A stretch of 64,000 bases of DNA, from positions 124,001 through 188,000 of the forward strand of contig NZ_JACJHY010000008.1 of the NCBI RefSeq assembly GCF_014138625.1. Direction: 5' to 3'. Below, piece after piece: positions 1 to 8,626 of this stretch. The DNA is from Aminobacter ciceronei. GTDB taxonomy: Bacteria > Pseudomonadota > Alphaproteobacteria > Rhizobiales > Rhizobiaceae. Numbering within the stretch: the stretch's first letter is position 1; the number at the start of each line of letters is the position of its first letter. The position numbers and the translations under genes are program-made. A model generated the notes under the pieces. It was not told the origin of the DNA, made no database searches, and saw only the letters and a list, made by a program, of their open reading frames with translations.

Positions 1-2
1 CA

Positions 3-98
3 GCCCCCGGTGCCGCGATCCTCATCGTCAGCCTCGGCTTCAACCTGCTCGGCGACGGCCTGCGCGACGCCCTCGACACACGCAGCGGTGGCCAATGA
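3..98 (+). CDS. ABC transporter permease, C-terminal end (DppC/OppC type), partial
   Basis: The window opens inside a gene; the last 31 codons are readable and end at TGA 96-98. The readable tail has a hydrophobic stretch followed by GDGLRDALDTR, the usual end of DppC/OppC-type inner-membrane permeases of oligopeptide-family importers. The stop overlaps the start of the next ATPase gene (ATGA at 95-98), so this is the upstream part of one transporter operon. The substrate is unknown. Its position next to fucU suggests a fucose-containing oligosaccharide, but that is inference. Confidence 0.8.
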   Translation, partial: APGAAILIVSLGFNLLGDGLRDALDTRSGGQ

Positions 99-928
99 AC
101 ACGTTGCTCAATGTCGAAGACCTCAGGGTCTCCTTTCCCACCCGCACCGGCGTGGTGGAGGCCGTACGCGGCGTCTCCTTCTCACTCGGTCAGGAGCGGC
201 TGGGCATCGTCGGGGAGAGCGGCTCGGGCAAATCGCAGACCGGTCGCGCCATCATGGGCCTGACGCCGCAGCAGGCAGAGATCACGGCCAGGCGGCTGGA
301 ATTCAGCGGCATCGACCTGCTGAAGGCTTCCGTGACGGAGCGCCGCGCTTTGCGCGGCAACCGCATCGCCATGATCCTGCAGGATCCGAAATACTCGCTC
401 GATCCGGTCATGACCATCGGCCGCCAGATTGTCGAGACGCTGCGGACGCATGAGAAGATCGGCAAGTCGGCGGCCCGAGAGCGCGCCCTCGACATGCTGG
501 CGGCCGTACAGATCCGCGATCCCAGACGCGTCTACGACCTCTTCCCACACGAGGTTTCCGGCGGCATGGGCCAACGCGCGATGATCGCCATGATGCTGAT
601 CGCCGGGCCGGAACTCTTGATCGCCGACGAACCTACATCAGCGCTCGACGTCACCGTCCAGCTCGACATCTTGCGCATTCTCGACCGGCTGGTGATCGAC
701 CGCGGCATGGGACTGATCTTCATCTCGCACGACCTGCGCCTGGTCTCGACCTTCTGCGACCGCGTCATCGTCATGTATGCCGGCAAGATCGTCGAGGAAC
801 TGAAGGCCTCGGAACTGGCGCAGGCGAAACATCCCTACACACAAGGCCTGCTCAACTGCATGCCCAAGATCGGCGCCGACCGGCACCCGCTGCCCGTGCT
901 CGACCGCCAGCCGGAGTGGCTGCTGTGA
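95..928 (+). CDS. Oligopeptide-family ABC transporter ATP-binding protein (DppD-like)
   Basis: This is the first of two ATPases that would power the importer whose permease ends at 98. In the 277 residues the Walker A is GESGSGKS (40-47), the Q-loop LQDP is near 95, the signature is a degenerate VSGGMGQR (154-161), the Walker B is LLIADEP (174-180) and the H-loop histidine is at 212. A short C-terminal oligopeptide/dipeptide-type tail follows. At 277 residues it is shorter than typical DppD (about 330), because the C-terminal tail is reduced. The start overlaps the permease stop and its own stop overlaps the next ATPase, so translation is probably coupled. Confidence 0.88.
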   Translation: MNTLLNVEDLRVSFPTRTGVVEAVRGVSFSLGQERLGIVGESGSGKSQTGRAIMGLTPQQAEITARRLEFSGIDLLKASVTERRALRGNRIAMILQDPKYSLDPVMTIGRQIVETLRTHEKIGKSAARERALDMLAAVQIRDPRRVYDLFPHEVSGGMGQRAMIAMMLIAGPELLIADEPTSALDVTVQLDILRILDRLVIDRGMGLIFISHDLRLVSTFCDRVIVMYAGKIVEELKASELAQAKHPYTQGLLNCMPKIGADRHPLPVLDRQPEWLL

Positions 929-1674
929 CCCCTGCTCTCTCGATCGACAAACTGCGTGTGGTCTACGACGATTTCGTCGCGCTGAAGGACGTCAGCGTGA
1001 CCGTGGCGCAAGGCGAATCCTTCGGCCTCGTCGGCGAATCCGGCTCGGGCAAATCGACGCTGCTGCGCGCCGTCGCCGGTATCGCGCCCGTCTCCAGCGG
1101 CACCATCGACGTCAGCGGCAAGCGGTTGGGCAAGCTCAGGGACAAGGAATTCTATCGTCAGGTGCAGATGGTGTTCCAGGACCCGTACGGTTCGCTGCAC
1201 CCGCGCCAGACCGTCGACAGGTTGCTGCTCGAACCGCTCGACATTCACGGTTTCGGCGACACCGAGAAACGCATCCAGCGCGCGCTCGACGAGGTCGGCC
1301 TCGGCTCCGGCTTCCGCTTCCGCTACTCGCACCAGCTCTCGGGCGGCCAGCGCCAGCGCGTGGCGATCGCCCGTGCGCTGATCCTCGAACCGTCGATCCT
1401 GCTGCTCGACGAGCCGACATCGGCCCTAGATGCTTCGGTGCAGGCCGAAGTGCTCAACCTGCTCGAACAAGTGCGCCGCGACCGCAAGCTGACCTTCGTC
1501 ATGGTCAGCCACGACCTCGGCGTCATCACCCACATGTGCGAGCGGCTGATGGTGATGCAGGGCGGACAGGAGGTCGAACGGCTGCAGGCCGGCGACCTCG
1601 CCACGCGAAACGTGGCGCAGGACTACACGCGCAACCTTCTCGTTGCGAGCGAAGGTTTCGTCCGCGACGCCTAG
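925..1674 (+). CDS. Oligopeptide-family ABC transporter ATP-binding protein (DppF-like)
   Basis: This is the second ATPase of the importer, about 249 residues, with Walker A GESGSGKS (37-44), Q-loop FQDP, signature LSGGQRQR (138-145), Walker B ILLLDEP (158-164) and a D-loop SALD. Its signature motif is canonical, unlike that of its partner. I chose GTG 925 because it overlaps the upstream stop as GTGA and has GGAG (913-916) at good spacing. GTG 916 is in frame and would add three residues. It is the last gene of the transporter operon; a perfect inverted repeat follows at 1682. Confidence 0.87.
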   Translation: MTPALSIDKLRVVYDDFVALKDVSVTVAQGESFGLVGESGSGKSTLLRAVAGIAPVSSGTIDVSGKRLGKLRDKEFYRQVQMVFQDPYGSLHPRQTVDRLLLEPLDIHGFGDTEKRIQRALDEVGLGSGFRFRYSHQLSGGQRQRVAIARALILEPSILLLDEPTSALDASVQAEVLNLLEQVRRDRKLTFVMVSHDLGVITHMCERLMVMQGGQEVERLQAGDLATRNVAQDYTRNLLVASEGFVRDA

Positions 1675-1681
1675 GGTGTTA

Positions 1682-1714
1682 CGGAAATGCGGAAGTCCGT
1701 TTTCCGCATTTCCG
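1682..1714. repeat. Perfect 13-bp inverted repeat after the transporter operon
   Basis: CGGAAATGCGGAA (1682-1694) and its exact complement TTCCGCATTTCCG (1702-1714) flank a 7-base spacer. It starts 8 bases after the second ATPase gene stops. Only four T residues occur and they lie in the spacer, so it is not a standard intrinsic terminator. It could be an RNA-stabilising hairpin, a weak terminator or an operator for the fucU promoter downstream. Confidence 0.6.
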
Positions 1715-1839
1715 CGAAAGGCGAAAATGTCAGATGGACAGCTTGCGCGCGCAAGCACTTGCCTGCAATTCTGGATTGGAAACTATGGCGTTCAGGTGAG
1801 GCCGCCCCGCATCCGCAACCCGCATCTCAGGTGACAAAA

Positions 1840-2280
1840 ATGCTCCTTGGCATCGATCCGCTGCTTGGCCCCGACGTGCTCTACGTGCTCCGCGCCATGG
1901 GCCATGGCGACGACCTTGTTATCGCCGATGCCAATTTCCCGGCCGATGCGATGGCGAGGCAGACCGTCTTCGGCCGGCCACTGCGCATCGACGGCGACAT
2001 CGTCAGCGTCATGAAGGCGGTGCTGTCGGTGATGCCGGTCGACACTTTCGTCGACGACGCCTTCGGCCGCATGGAAGTGGTCGGCAAGCCGGACGAGATC
2101 CCCGAGGTGCAGCGTGAGGTCGGCAAGCTGATCGAGGGCACGGCCACCAAGATGGTCGGCATCGAACGCTTCGCCTTCTACGAGCGTGCCAAGAAGGCCT
2201 ATGCCGTCATCCAGACCCAGGAACGCCGCTTCTATGCCGACTTCGCCGTGCGCAAGGGCGTGGTACCGCCGGGGGGATGA
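1840..2280 (+). CDS. fucU: L-fucose mutarotase (RbsD/FucU family)
   Basis: The enzyme interconverts alpha and beta anomers of L-fucose in the cytoplasm, feeding the pyranose form to fucose dehydrogenase. The 146-residue protein opens with MLLGIDPLLGP and carries the family signatures GHGD (His22) and DANFP (Asp30). It ends with the conserved Arg-Phe-Tyr-Ala-Asp region. Length and start match FucU better than RbsD. ATG 1840 was chosen because AGGTGA (1829-1834) sits at good spacing; GTG 1831 is in frame. It is convergent with the IclR gene and lies upstream of the divergently read fucose degradation block, so it belongs to the same locus. Confidence 0.88.
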   Translation: MLLGIDPLLGPDVLYVLRAMGHGDDLVIADANFPADAMARQTVFGRPLRIDGDIVSVMKAVLSVMPVDTFVDDAFGRMEVVGKPDEIPEVQREVGKLIEGTATKMVGIERFAFYERAKKAYAVIQTQERRFYADFAVRKGVVPPGG

Positions 2281-2413
2281 ACCGCGTCTTCGGCGCAGGT
2301 CTAGGAGAGCCAGAACTTTCCCTGAAAGGGGCGCAGCCGCGCCCTCAACCGCCTGCCGGTACGTAGCATCGAGCTCTGCGCTACGCAGCGCCAAAGCAAC
2401 GTCCAACCCGCGC

Positions 2414-3196
2414 CTACGACAGCGACAGCTTGGCCGCGACGTCCTTGAGCAATGCCAGCGTCTGGTCGATGTCGGCCTGCCTGTCGTCGATCCGCAGGAT
2501 GTAGGGACAGGTCAGCACGGCGATCGCGTAGCCGTCAGGCGAGAGGATCGGCACCGAGATGTCGTCGATGGCGCGCATCTGCTGGCTCGGGCCGACGCGG
2601 TGGCCGGCCTCGCGATAGCCGGTCAGGATCGGCTCCAGCTTTTCACGTGCACTTGCCTGCCTGGTGCCTTCCCAGCGCGCAGCTGCCTCGGATTGCGAAT
2701 GCGGGTCCTGGAAGGCGAGCAAGATATGACCCGAGCTGGTGGTCAGGAGATCGATATGGGCGCCGATGCGGATGCCGAATTCCCAGTTGCCGGGCGGGCT
2801 GGCATGCGCCACCACGATCGCCGCGTCGCGGTCGGGCGCTACCAGATGACATGACTGGCCGGCAGCCACCGAAAATGCATCCATCAAAGGCTGAGCCCGC
2901 GCCACCAACCGCCTTATCGGCGGATGCCGATGGGCGAGGATGAAAAGCTTCATGGTCAGCGCGTAGCGGTCGCCCTCTGGTGAGCGGCTGACAAAGTCGC
3001 GCGCCACCAGACGTTCGAGCATGCGGTAGACCTCGCTTGGCCCACGTCCCATCGCCTCACCGATCTCGGCCCGGGTCAGGCCACCCGGTTGCTCCGAAAG
3101 CAGCTCGAGAATGTCCAGGCCCTTGTCCAGTGCCGGTGCGCGGTAGCGCTCGTCCTTGTCGACGCTGTTGGCCGTCTTTGCCGACCCTTTTGGCAT
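2414..3196 (-). CDS. IclR-family transcriptional regulator of the fucose locus
   Basis: This is a DNA-binding regulator of 260 residues. The N-terminal winged helix-turn-helix lies at about 17-80 (GLTRAEIGEAMGRGPSEVYR) and is followed by an IclR effector-binding domain running to the C-terminus. It is transcribed away from the fucose catabolic block and shares a 130-bp intergenic region with it. It is therefore the probable sensor of fucose or a pathway intermediate such as fuconate or a keto-deoxy acid (inference). ATG 3196 has GGAGG 10 bases upstream. An in-frame GTG at 3226 with AGGAGG four bases upstream is an alternative start adding ten residues. Confidence 0.88.
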   Translation of the reverse strand: MPKGSAKTANSVDKDERYRAPALDKGLDILELLSEQPGGLTRAEIGEAMGRGPSEVYRMLERLVARDFVSRSPEGDRYALTMKLFILAHRHPPIRRLVARAQPLMDAFSVAAGQSCHLVAPDRDAAIVVAHASPPGNWEFGIRIGAHIDLLTTSSGHILLAFQDPHSQSEAAARWEGTRQASAREKLEPILTGYREAGHRVGPSQQMRAIDDISVPILSPDGYAIAVLTCPYILRIDDRQADIDQTLALLKDVAAKLSLS

Positions 3197-3248
3197 GATG
3201 CGAAATCCTCCCTCGACCGGCCTCACGACCCCTCCTCACAATTCCCCA

Positions 3249-3290
3249 TTGCAAGGTTGGTTCATTTATGAATAGTATGTTCGTATATAG
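3249..3290 (+). promoter_or_regulatory. Divergent promoter/operator candidate of the fucose locus
   Basis: The IclR-dehydrogenase intergenic region has an AT-rich core in otherwise GC-rich DNA. It contains the perfect palindrome TTCATTTATGAA (3261-3272), then an imperfect dyad GAA-TAGTATG-TTC (3270-3282). A weak -35/-10 pair TTGCAA (3249-3254) and ATAGTA (3272-3277) has 17-bp spacing toward the catabolic genes. Dyads of this kind overlapping a promoter are what IclR-family proteins bind. The assignment is inference. Confidence 0.4.
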
Positions 3291-3328
3291 ACAGAAGCGC
3301 AAGCAGTTTGCTGGGAGGAGCGACGGTT

Positions 3329-4078
3329 ATGCGACTAAGCGGGAAACGCATTTTCATTTCCGCCGCGGCCCAGGGCATCGGCCGCGCCAGCGCGCTGGCC
3401 TGTGCCAATGAGGGCGCCCATGTCATCGCCACCGACATCAATGACGACGCGCTCAAAGCGCTTTCGACCGAGCATAAGAACATCGAGACCCATCGTCTCG
3501 ACGTCCGCGACGGCAAGGCCGTGGCAAGCTTCGCCGCCGGCCAGGCGCCGCTCGACGGGCTCTTCAACTGCGCCGGCTTCGTCCACAACGGCACCATCAT
3601 GGACTGCAGCGACGAAGACTGGGACTTCAGCTTCGACCTGAACGTCAAGAGCATGTACCGCACGACCAAGGCGTTCCTGCCCGGCATGCTCGAACGCGCC
3701 GAAAAGACCGGCGCCGTGTCGATCCTCAACATGGCTTCCATGGCTTCGTCGATCAAAGGCTTCCCCAACCGGCTGCTCTACGGCGCCACCAAGGCGGCCG
3801 TCATCGGCTTCACCAAGGGCATGGCCGCCGACTATGTGCGCCGCGGCGTGCGCTGCAACGCGCTCTGCCCGGGCACTGTCGACACGCCGTCGCTGCGCGG
3901 CCGCATCGCTGCTGCCGCCGACCCGGTGCAGGCGGAGAAGGACTTCATCGCCCGCCAGCCCATCGGCCGACTTGCGACCGTCGACGACATCGCGCCGCTC
4001 GTCGTCTACCTGTTGTCCGACGAGTCGCGCTTCGTCACCGGCCAGGCAGTCCTGGTCGATGGCGGCGTCACCATCTAG
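3329..4078 (+). CDS. 2-keto-3-deoxy-L-fuconate 4-dehydrogenase (SDR family)
   Basis: It oxidises 2-keto-3-deoxy-L-fuconate to 2,4-diketo-3-deoxy-L-fuconate with NAD, the fourth chemical step of the non-phosphorylating L-fucose route. The 249-residue classical short-chain dehydrogenase has a variant nucleotide-binding loop AAAQGIG (12-18), ATDIN after beta-2 (acidic, NAD-preferring), NCAG at 80-83 and a catalytic Ser near 137-140 with Tyr151 and Lys155. The AAAQGIG start and ATDIN motif are those I associate with the DHRS6/BDH2-like group that includes this enzyme in Xanthomonas. ATG 3329 has GGAGGAG upstream. It is the first gene of the long block divergent from IclR. Confidence 0.82.
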   Translation: MRLSGKRIFISAAAQGIGRASALACANEGAHVIATDINDDALKALSTEHKNIETHRLDVRDGKAVASFAAGQAPLDGLFNCAGFVHNGTIMDCSDEDWDFSFDLNVKSMYRTTKAFLPGMLERAEKTGAVSILNMASMASSIKGFPNRLLYGATKAAVIGFTKGMAADYVRRGVRCNALCPGTVDTPSLRGRIAAAADPVQAEKDFIARQPIGRLATVDDIAPLVVYLLSDESRFVTGQAVLVDGGVTI

Positions 4079-4092
4079 ACGGGGCGGCGGCC

Positions 4093-4977
4093 ATGATCGA
4101 AAGGATCGACGGCCACTGCCACTACTGGGCGCTCCAGCGCGGCGACTACGGTTGGCTGACGCCTGACGCCACCCATCTCGCCCCGATCTACCATGACTTC
4201 GGCGCAGCCGAGATGCGCCCGCTGGCGGAAGTCGCCGGCATCGCCAAACGCATCCTGGTCCAGGCAGCCCCGACGGAAGCCGAGACGCAGTTCCTGCTCG
4301 ACCAGGGCCGCGACGACAAGGCTGTTGCCGGCGTCGTCGGCTGGGTCGACCTGTCCTCCACCGAAAGCGTTGCCACGCTCGATCGCTTCGCTGCCGATCC
4401 CCTGTTCAAGGGCGTCCGGCCGATGTTGCAGGATCTCGACGATCCCGACTGGATCGCCACCCGCCCGCACCTGGACGCTATCGCAGCACTCAAGCGGCTC
4501 GGCCTGCGTTTCGACGCGCTCGTGATGCCGCAGCATCTTCAGGCGCTCGGGCGTTTCGTCGAGGCACATCCCGAGCTCCCCGTCGTCATCGACCATGCTG
4601 CCAAGCCCGCCTTCGCCGCTTCTGCCGACGATCCGCGCCATGGCATGTGGCGGTTCGGCATGGCCGAGCTGTCGGGGCACACGCAGGTCTATTGCAAGCT
4701 GTCTGGCCTGCTCACCGAATTGCCCGCGGAGCGCCGCGCGACGTCCAAGGCCGCGGCTGAAGCGCTGCACCCGGCGATCTGCAGCCTGCTCGACTGGTTT
4801 GGGCCGGATCGCCTGATCTGGGGGTCGGACTGGCCGGTGCTGACACTGGCCAACCCCTTCGCCTTCTGGGACGAGGTCACGGGCCGCCTGCTTGACGGCC
4901 TTGGCCAACGCGAGCGCATGGCGATCCTGGGCGGCACAGCCGCCCGCTTCTACGGCATCGAAGGAGGTCGCGCATGA
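4093..4977 (+). CDS. L-fucono-1,5-lactonase (amidohydrolase, COG3618 family)
   Basis: It hydrolyses L-fuconolactone, the product of fucose dehydrogenase, to L-fuconate. The 294-residue protein is a short TIM-barrel amidohydrolase with the metal-binding GHCHYW at the N-terminus (His8, His10) and the C-terminal WGSDWP motif with Asp246. These are hallmarks of the amidohydrolase-2 family that contains fuconolactonases and 4-sulfomuconolactonases. Context in the fucose locus points to fuconolactone. It lies 14 bp after the dehydrogenase and overlaps the next gene as ATGA. Confidence 0.83.
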   Translation: MIERIDGHCHYWALQRGDYGWLTPDATHLAPIYHDFGAAEMRPLAEVAGIAKRILVQAAPTEAETQFLLDQGRDDKAVAGVVGWVDLSSTESVATLDRFAADPLFKGVRPMLQDLDDPDWIATRPHLDAIAALKRLGLRFDALVMPQHLQALGRFVEAHPELPVVIDHAAKPAFAASADDPRHGMWRFGMAELSGHTQVYCKLSGLLTELPAERRATSKAAAEALHPAICSLLDWFGPDRLIWGSDWPVLTLANPFAFWDEVTGRLLDGLGQRERMAILGGTAARFYGIEGGRA

Positions 4978-6515
4978 CCGCTCTCGTCGTCATGAAGGAC
5001 ATCGGCAAGTCGTTCCCCGGCGTGCGCGCCCTGCACAATGCCCAACTCGAGCTGCTGTCAGGCGAAGTGCATGCCCTGATGGGGGAGAACGGCGCCGGCA
5101 AGTCGACGCTGATGAAGATCCTTGCCGGCATCTACCGCCGCGATGCGGGTGAAATCCTGCTCGACGGCAAGCCGGTCGAGATCAACTCGCCGCGCCAGGC
5201 CCAGGATCTCGGCATCGGCATCATCCATCAGGAGCTCAATCTGATGCCGCATCTGACAGCGGCGCAGAACATCTTCATCGGCCGCGAGCCACGCAAGGCC
5301 GGCGGCCTGCTGCTCGACGAGGCGAAACTCAACGCTGATACCGCCGAGATCTTTGCCTCGATGCATCTAAAGCTCGACCCGCGCACCCCGGTCGGCGGGC
5401 TGACCATCGCACGCCAGCAGATGGTCGAGATCGCCAAGGCGCTGTCCTATCGCTCGCGCGTGCTGATCATGGACGAGCCGACAGCGGCCCTCAACGACGC
5501 CGAGATCGCGGAGCTCTTCGCCATCATCGCCAGGCTGAAGGCCGAGGGTGTCGGCATCGTCTACATCTCGCACAAGATGGACGAGCTGAAGCGCATCGCC
5601 GACCGCGTCACCATCATGCGCGACAGCGAATATATCGGCACGGTGCCGGCTGCCGAGACGCCAGTCGAGAAGATCATCTCGATGATGGTCGGCCGCACAT
5701 TGACCGACGATCGGCCGGACATTCCCGACCACAGCAAGTCCGAGACCGTGCTGGAGGTCAAGAACCTCAATCGCGGTACGGTCATCCGCGACGTCAGCCT
5801 TTCTGTCCGCAAGGGCGAAATCCTCGGTTTCGCCGGCTTGATGGGCGCCGGCCGCACCGAGGTGGCGCGTGCCATCTTCGGCGCCGACCGTCGCGACGGC
5901 GGCGACATCTTCATGCATGGCAAAAAGGTCGACATCCGTATCCCGCAAGACGCCGTGCGTGCCGGCATCGGCTACCTCTCCGAGGACCGCAAGCATTTCG
6001 GCCTCGCCACCGGCATGGACGTACGCAACAACGTCGTGCTGGCCAGCCTTGCGCGCTTCGCCGGCCCGGCCGGGTTGCTCAGGGAAGGCGCCATGCACGA
6101 TGTCGCCGCCCGCTACATCGACCAGTTGGCGATCAAGACCCCGTCGGACCGGCAGGAAGTGCGCCTGCTGTCGGGCGGCAACCAGCAGAAGATCGTCATC
6201 GCCAAATGGCTGCTGCGCGAGTGCGAGGTGCTGATCTTCGACGAGCCGACGCGTGGCATCGACGTCGGCGCCAAGAACGAAATCTACAAGCTCTTGAATG
6301 CGCTGGCCCAGCAGGGCCGCGCCATCATCGTCATCTCCTCCGAACTGCCGGAGGTGCTCCGGCTCAGCCATCGCATCGCGGTGATGTGCGAGGGGCGGCT
6401 GACCGGCATCTTGCCCGGCGGCGCCAGCCAGGAGGAGATCATGCATTTGGCGACGCTTCGCGGCGATGCCGCCAACCAGAACAAGCAAAAGACGGCAAAG
6501 GGAGAGGCCAAATGA
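4974..6515 (+). CDS. Sugar ABC transporter ATP-binding protein (RbsA/MglA type)
   Basis: This is the double ATPase of a carbohydrate-uptake-2 importer, 513 residues. The first domain has Walker A GENGAGKS (37-44) and Walker B VLIMDEP. The second has the expected degenerate Walker A (GLMGAGRTE), signature LSGGNQQK and Walker [12 protein letters not shown]. The degenerate second site is normal for RbsA-type proteins. It is translationally coupled to the lactonase before it and the permease after it (ATGA at both ends). The probable cargo is L-fucose or a fucoside. Confidence 0.92.
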   Translation: MTALVVMKDIGKSFPGVRALHNAQLELLSGEVHALMGENGAGKSTLMKILAGIYRRDAGEILLDGKPVEINSPRQAQDLGIGIIHQELNLMPHLTAAQNIFIGREPRKAGGLLLDEAKLNADTAEIFASMHLKLDPRTPVGGLTIARQQMVEIAKALSYRSRVLIMDEPTAALNDAEIAELFAIIARLKAEGVGIVYISHKMDELKRIADRVTIMRDSEYIGTVPAAETPVEKIISMMVGRTLTDDRPDIPDHSKSETVLEVKNLNRGTVIRDVSLSVRKGEILGFAGLMGAGRTEVARAIFGADRRDGGDIFMHGKKVDIRIPQDAVRAGIGYLSEDRKHFGLATGMDVRNNVVLASLARFAGPAGLLREGAMHDVAARYIDQLAIKTPSDRQEVRLLSGGNQQKIVIAKWLLRECEVLIFDEPTRGIDVGAKNEIYKLLNALAQQGRAIIVISSELPEVLRLSHRIAVMCEGRLTGILPGGASQEEIMHLATLRGDAANQNKQKTAKGEAK

Positions 6516-7510
6516 GTGCTGCAGCATCCACGGCGAGCACCTCTGCCGTTTCGCGATTTTCCGGCGCGCAACACCGGCTGCTCGCCTTCGCCAGCCTGAT
6601 CATCCTTGTCGCGGTGTTCAGCTTTGCCTCGCCCAATTTCATGCAGACGTCCAACATCATCGCCATCCTGCAGGCGACGTCGGTCAACGGCGTGCTGGCG
6701 ATCGCAGCAACGCTGGTCATCATCACAGGCGGCATCGACCTGTCGGTCGGCACGCTGATGACCTTCTGTGCGGTGATTGCCGGCGTGGTGCTGACCTTCT
6801 GGGGCATGCCGCTCGGCCTCGGCGTGCTGGCCGCGATCCTGGCGGGGGCTGCCAGTGGCACGCTGTCCGGAACGTTCGTCGCCAAGCTCAAGATCCCGCC
6901 CTTCATCGCCACGCTTGGCATGATGCTGATCCTCAAGGGCCTGTCGCTGGTGATCTCGGGCACGCGCCCGATCTACTTCAACGGCACGCCTGGCTTCACC
7001 CAGATCTCGCAAGGCTCATTGATCGGCTCGGTCATCCCGAGCCTTCCGATCCCCAACGGCGTGCTGATCCTGTTCCTGGTCGCCATCGCCACCAGCTTCA
7101 TCCTCGAGCGCACCATTTTGGGCCGCTTCACCTTTGCGCTCGGCTCCAACGAAGAGGCGGTCAGGCTTTCCGGCGTCAACACCGACCGCTGGAAGATCGC
7201 GGTCTATGCGCTGGCCGGCTCGATCTGTGGCATCGCCGGCCTGCTGATCGCCTCGCGGCTCAACTCGGCCCAGCCCGCGCTCGGCCAGGGCTACGAGCTC
7301 GATGCGATCGCAGCGGTTGTCATCGGCGGCACCTCGCTGTCGGGCGGCCGCGGCACCATCATCGGCACGCTGATCGGCGCCCTCATCATCTCCGTGCTCG
7401 CCAACGGCCTGCGCATCCTCTCGGTCGCCCAGGAATGGCAGACCGTGGTCACCGGCTCGATCATCATTCTCGCCGTCTACACCGACATTCTGCGGCGGCG
7501 CAGGCTTTGA
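6512..7510 (+). CDS. Sugar ABC transporter permease (RbsC type)
   Basis: This 332-residue inner-membrane permease has about eight to ten hydrophobic segments. It carries the family motif [10 protein letters not shown] after the second helix pair and a late [11 protein letters not shown] motif, both typical of RbsC/BPD_transp_2 proteins. It forms the channel for the importer with the preceding double ATPase and the binding protein downstream. The start overlaps the ATPase stop (ATGA). About 100 bp with two hairpins separate it from the binding-protein gene. Confidence 0.92.
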   Translation: MSAAASTASTSAVSRFSGAQHRLLAFASLIILVAVFSFASPNFMQTSNIIAILQATSVNGVLAIAATLVIITGGIDLSVGTLMTFCAVIAGVVLTFWGMPLGLGVLAAILAGAASGTLSGTFVAKLKIPPFIATLGMMLILKGLSLVISGTRPIYFNGTPGFTQISQGSLIGSVIPSLPIPNGVLILFLVAIATSFILERTILGRFTFALGSNEEAVRLSGVNTDRWKIAVYALAGSICGIAGLLIASRLNSAQPALGQGYELDAIAAVVIGGTSLSGGRGTIIGTLIGALIISVLANGLRILSVAQEWQTVVTGSIIILAVYTDILRRRRL

Positions 7511-7523
7511 GCAAGCTTGCTTC

Positions 7524-7573
7524 GCGCAGCGCCGGGGTGCTGCGCCAACATCAAGAAGAGAGCGAAAGCGCTC
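7524..7573 (+). repeat. Two intercistronic hairpins before the binding-protein gene
   Basis: GCGCAGC (7524-7530) pairs with GCTGCGC (7539-7545), and GAGCG (7560-7564) pairs with CGCTC (7569-7573) over an AAAG loop. They fill the gap between permease and solute-binding-protein genes. Hairpins at this position in sugar-importer operons often adjust transcript stability so that the binding protein is made in excess; that role is inferred here. Confidence 0.45.
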
Positions 7574-7614
7574 CACCAGCAGAGTTCAACAACCAAGGTT
7601 CAATCGGAGGAAAC

Positions 7615-8562
7615 ATGTTCACCAGACGCACAGTGATTGGCGCTCTCAGCGCCATGACGATCCTCGGCTACGGCTCGACCATGGCAATGGCCCAGGACAA
7701 GATGTACATCCCGCTGATCTCCAAGGGCTTTCAGCACCAGTTCTGGCAAGCGGTGAAAGCCGGCGCCGACAAGGCTGCCGCCGATCTCGGCGTCGAAGTC
7801 ACCTTCGAAGGCCCTGACTCGGAAACCCAGGTCGACCGTCAGATCGACATGCTGGCCGCAGCGCTTGCCAAAAAACCGGCGGCGATCGGCTTCGCCGCCC
7901 TCGACAGCCAGGCGGCTATCCCGCTGCTGCAGCAGGCCAAGGACGCCAAGATCCCGGTCGTCGCCTTCGACTCCGGCGTCGACAGCGACATCCCGGTGGC
8001 CACAGCCTCGACCAACAATATTGCGGCGGCGGCCCTCGCCGCCGACAAGATGGCCGAGCTGATCGGCGACGAAGGCAAGGTGGCACTTGTCGTCCATGAC
8101 CAGACCAGCCGCACCGGCGTCGACCGCCGCGACGGCTTCGTCAACCGCATGAAGGAAGCCCACCCGAAGGTCGAGATCGTCGCCATCGAATATGGCGAGG
8201 GCGATCATCTCAAGTCGACCGAAATCACCAAGGCGATCCTGCAGGCCAACCCCGACCTCAAGGGCATGTTCGGTGCCAATGAAGGCTCGGCCATCGGCGT
8301 CGTCAACGGCGCCAAGGAGCTCGGCCGCCAGCTGGTGATCATCGGCTACGACTCGGGCGCCCAGCAGAAGGCGGCGATCCGCGACGGCCAGATGGCCGGC
8401 GCCATCACCCAGAACCCGGTCGGCATCGGCTACAAGACTGTCGAGGCAGCCGTGAAGGCGGCAAAGGGCGAAGCCGTCGAAAAGAACATCGACACCGGCT
8501 TCTACTACTACGACAAGTCGAACATCGATCAGCCCGAAATCGCAGCGGTGCTGTACGACTGA
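7615..8562 (+). CDS. Sugar ABC transporter substrate-binding protein (ribose/fucose type)
   Basis: This 315-residue periplasmic protein has an N-terminal signal peptide (MFTRRTVIGALSAMTILGYG then a hydrophobic run to about AMAQ at 27). A Peripla_BP_4 fold follows, with the early LISKGFQHQFW segment, a VVAFDSGVD strand and a late IGYDSG hinge motif. It captures the sugar for the RbsA/RbsC-type pair upstream. The ATG is preceded by CGGAGG at five bases. In this locus the ligand is probably L-fucose. A strong terminator follows, so the import segment can end here while downstream genes use read-through or their own promoter. Confidence 0.9.
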   Translation: MFTRRTVIGALSAMTILGYGSTMAMAQDKMYIPLISKGFQHQFWQAVKAGADKAAADLGVEVTFEGPDSETQVDRQIDMLAAALAKKPAAIGFAALDSQAAIPLLQQAKDAKIPVVAFDSGVDSDIPVATASTNNIAAAALAADKMAELIGDEGKVALVVHDQTSRTGVDRRDGFVNRMKEAHPKVEIVAIEYGEGDHLKSTEITKAILQANPDLKGMFGANEGSAIGVVNGAKELGRQLVIIGYDSGAQQKAAIRDGQMAGAITQNPVGIGYKTVEAAVKAAKGEAVEKNIDTGFYYYDKSNIDQPEIAAVLYD

Positions 8563-8577
8563 TCCTGGGCAACTCTA

Positions 8578-8606
8578 CCGGAGGCGGTCCGCCGCCTCCG
8601 GCTTTT
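8578..8606 (+). terminator. Intrinsic terminator after the binding-protein gene
   Basis: CCGGAGGCGG (8578-8587) pairs exactly with CCGCCTCCGG (8592-8601) over a four-base loop and is followed by CTTTTT. It is a classical rho-independent terminator 16 bp after the stop codon. Confidence 0.85.
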
Positions 8607-8626
8607 TCCAATCAAGGTGACATCAG

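Noticed and set aside
5367-6527. A 386-codon minus-strand open frame opposite the sugar ABC ATPase
   Set aside because: The composition is rich in Asp, His and Arg, typical of antisense frames, and there is no domain or ribosome binding site.
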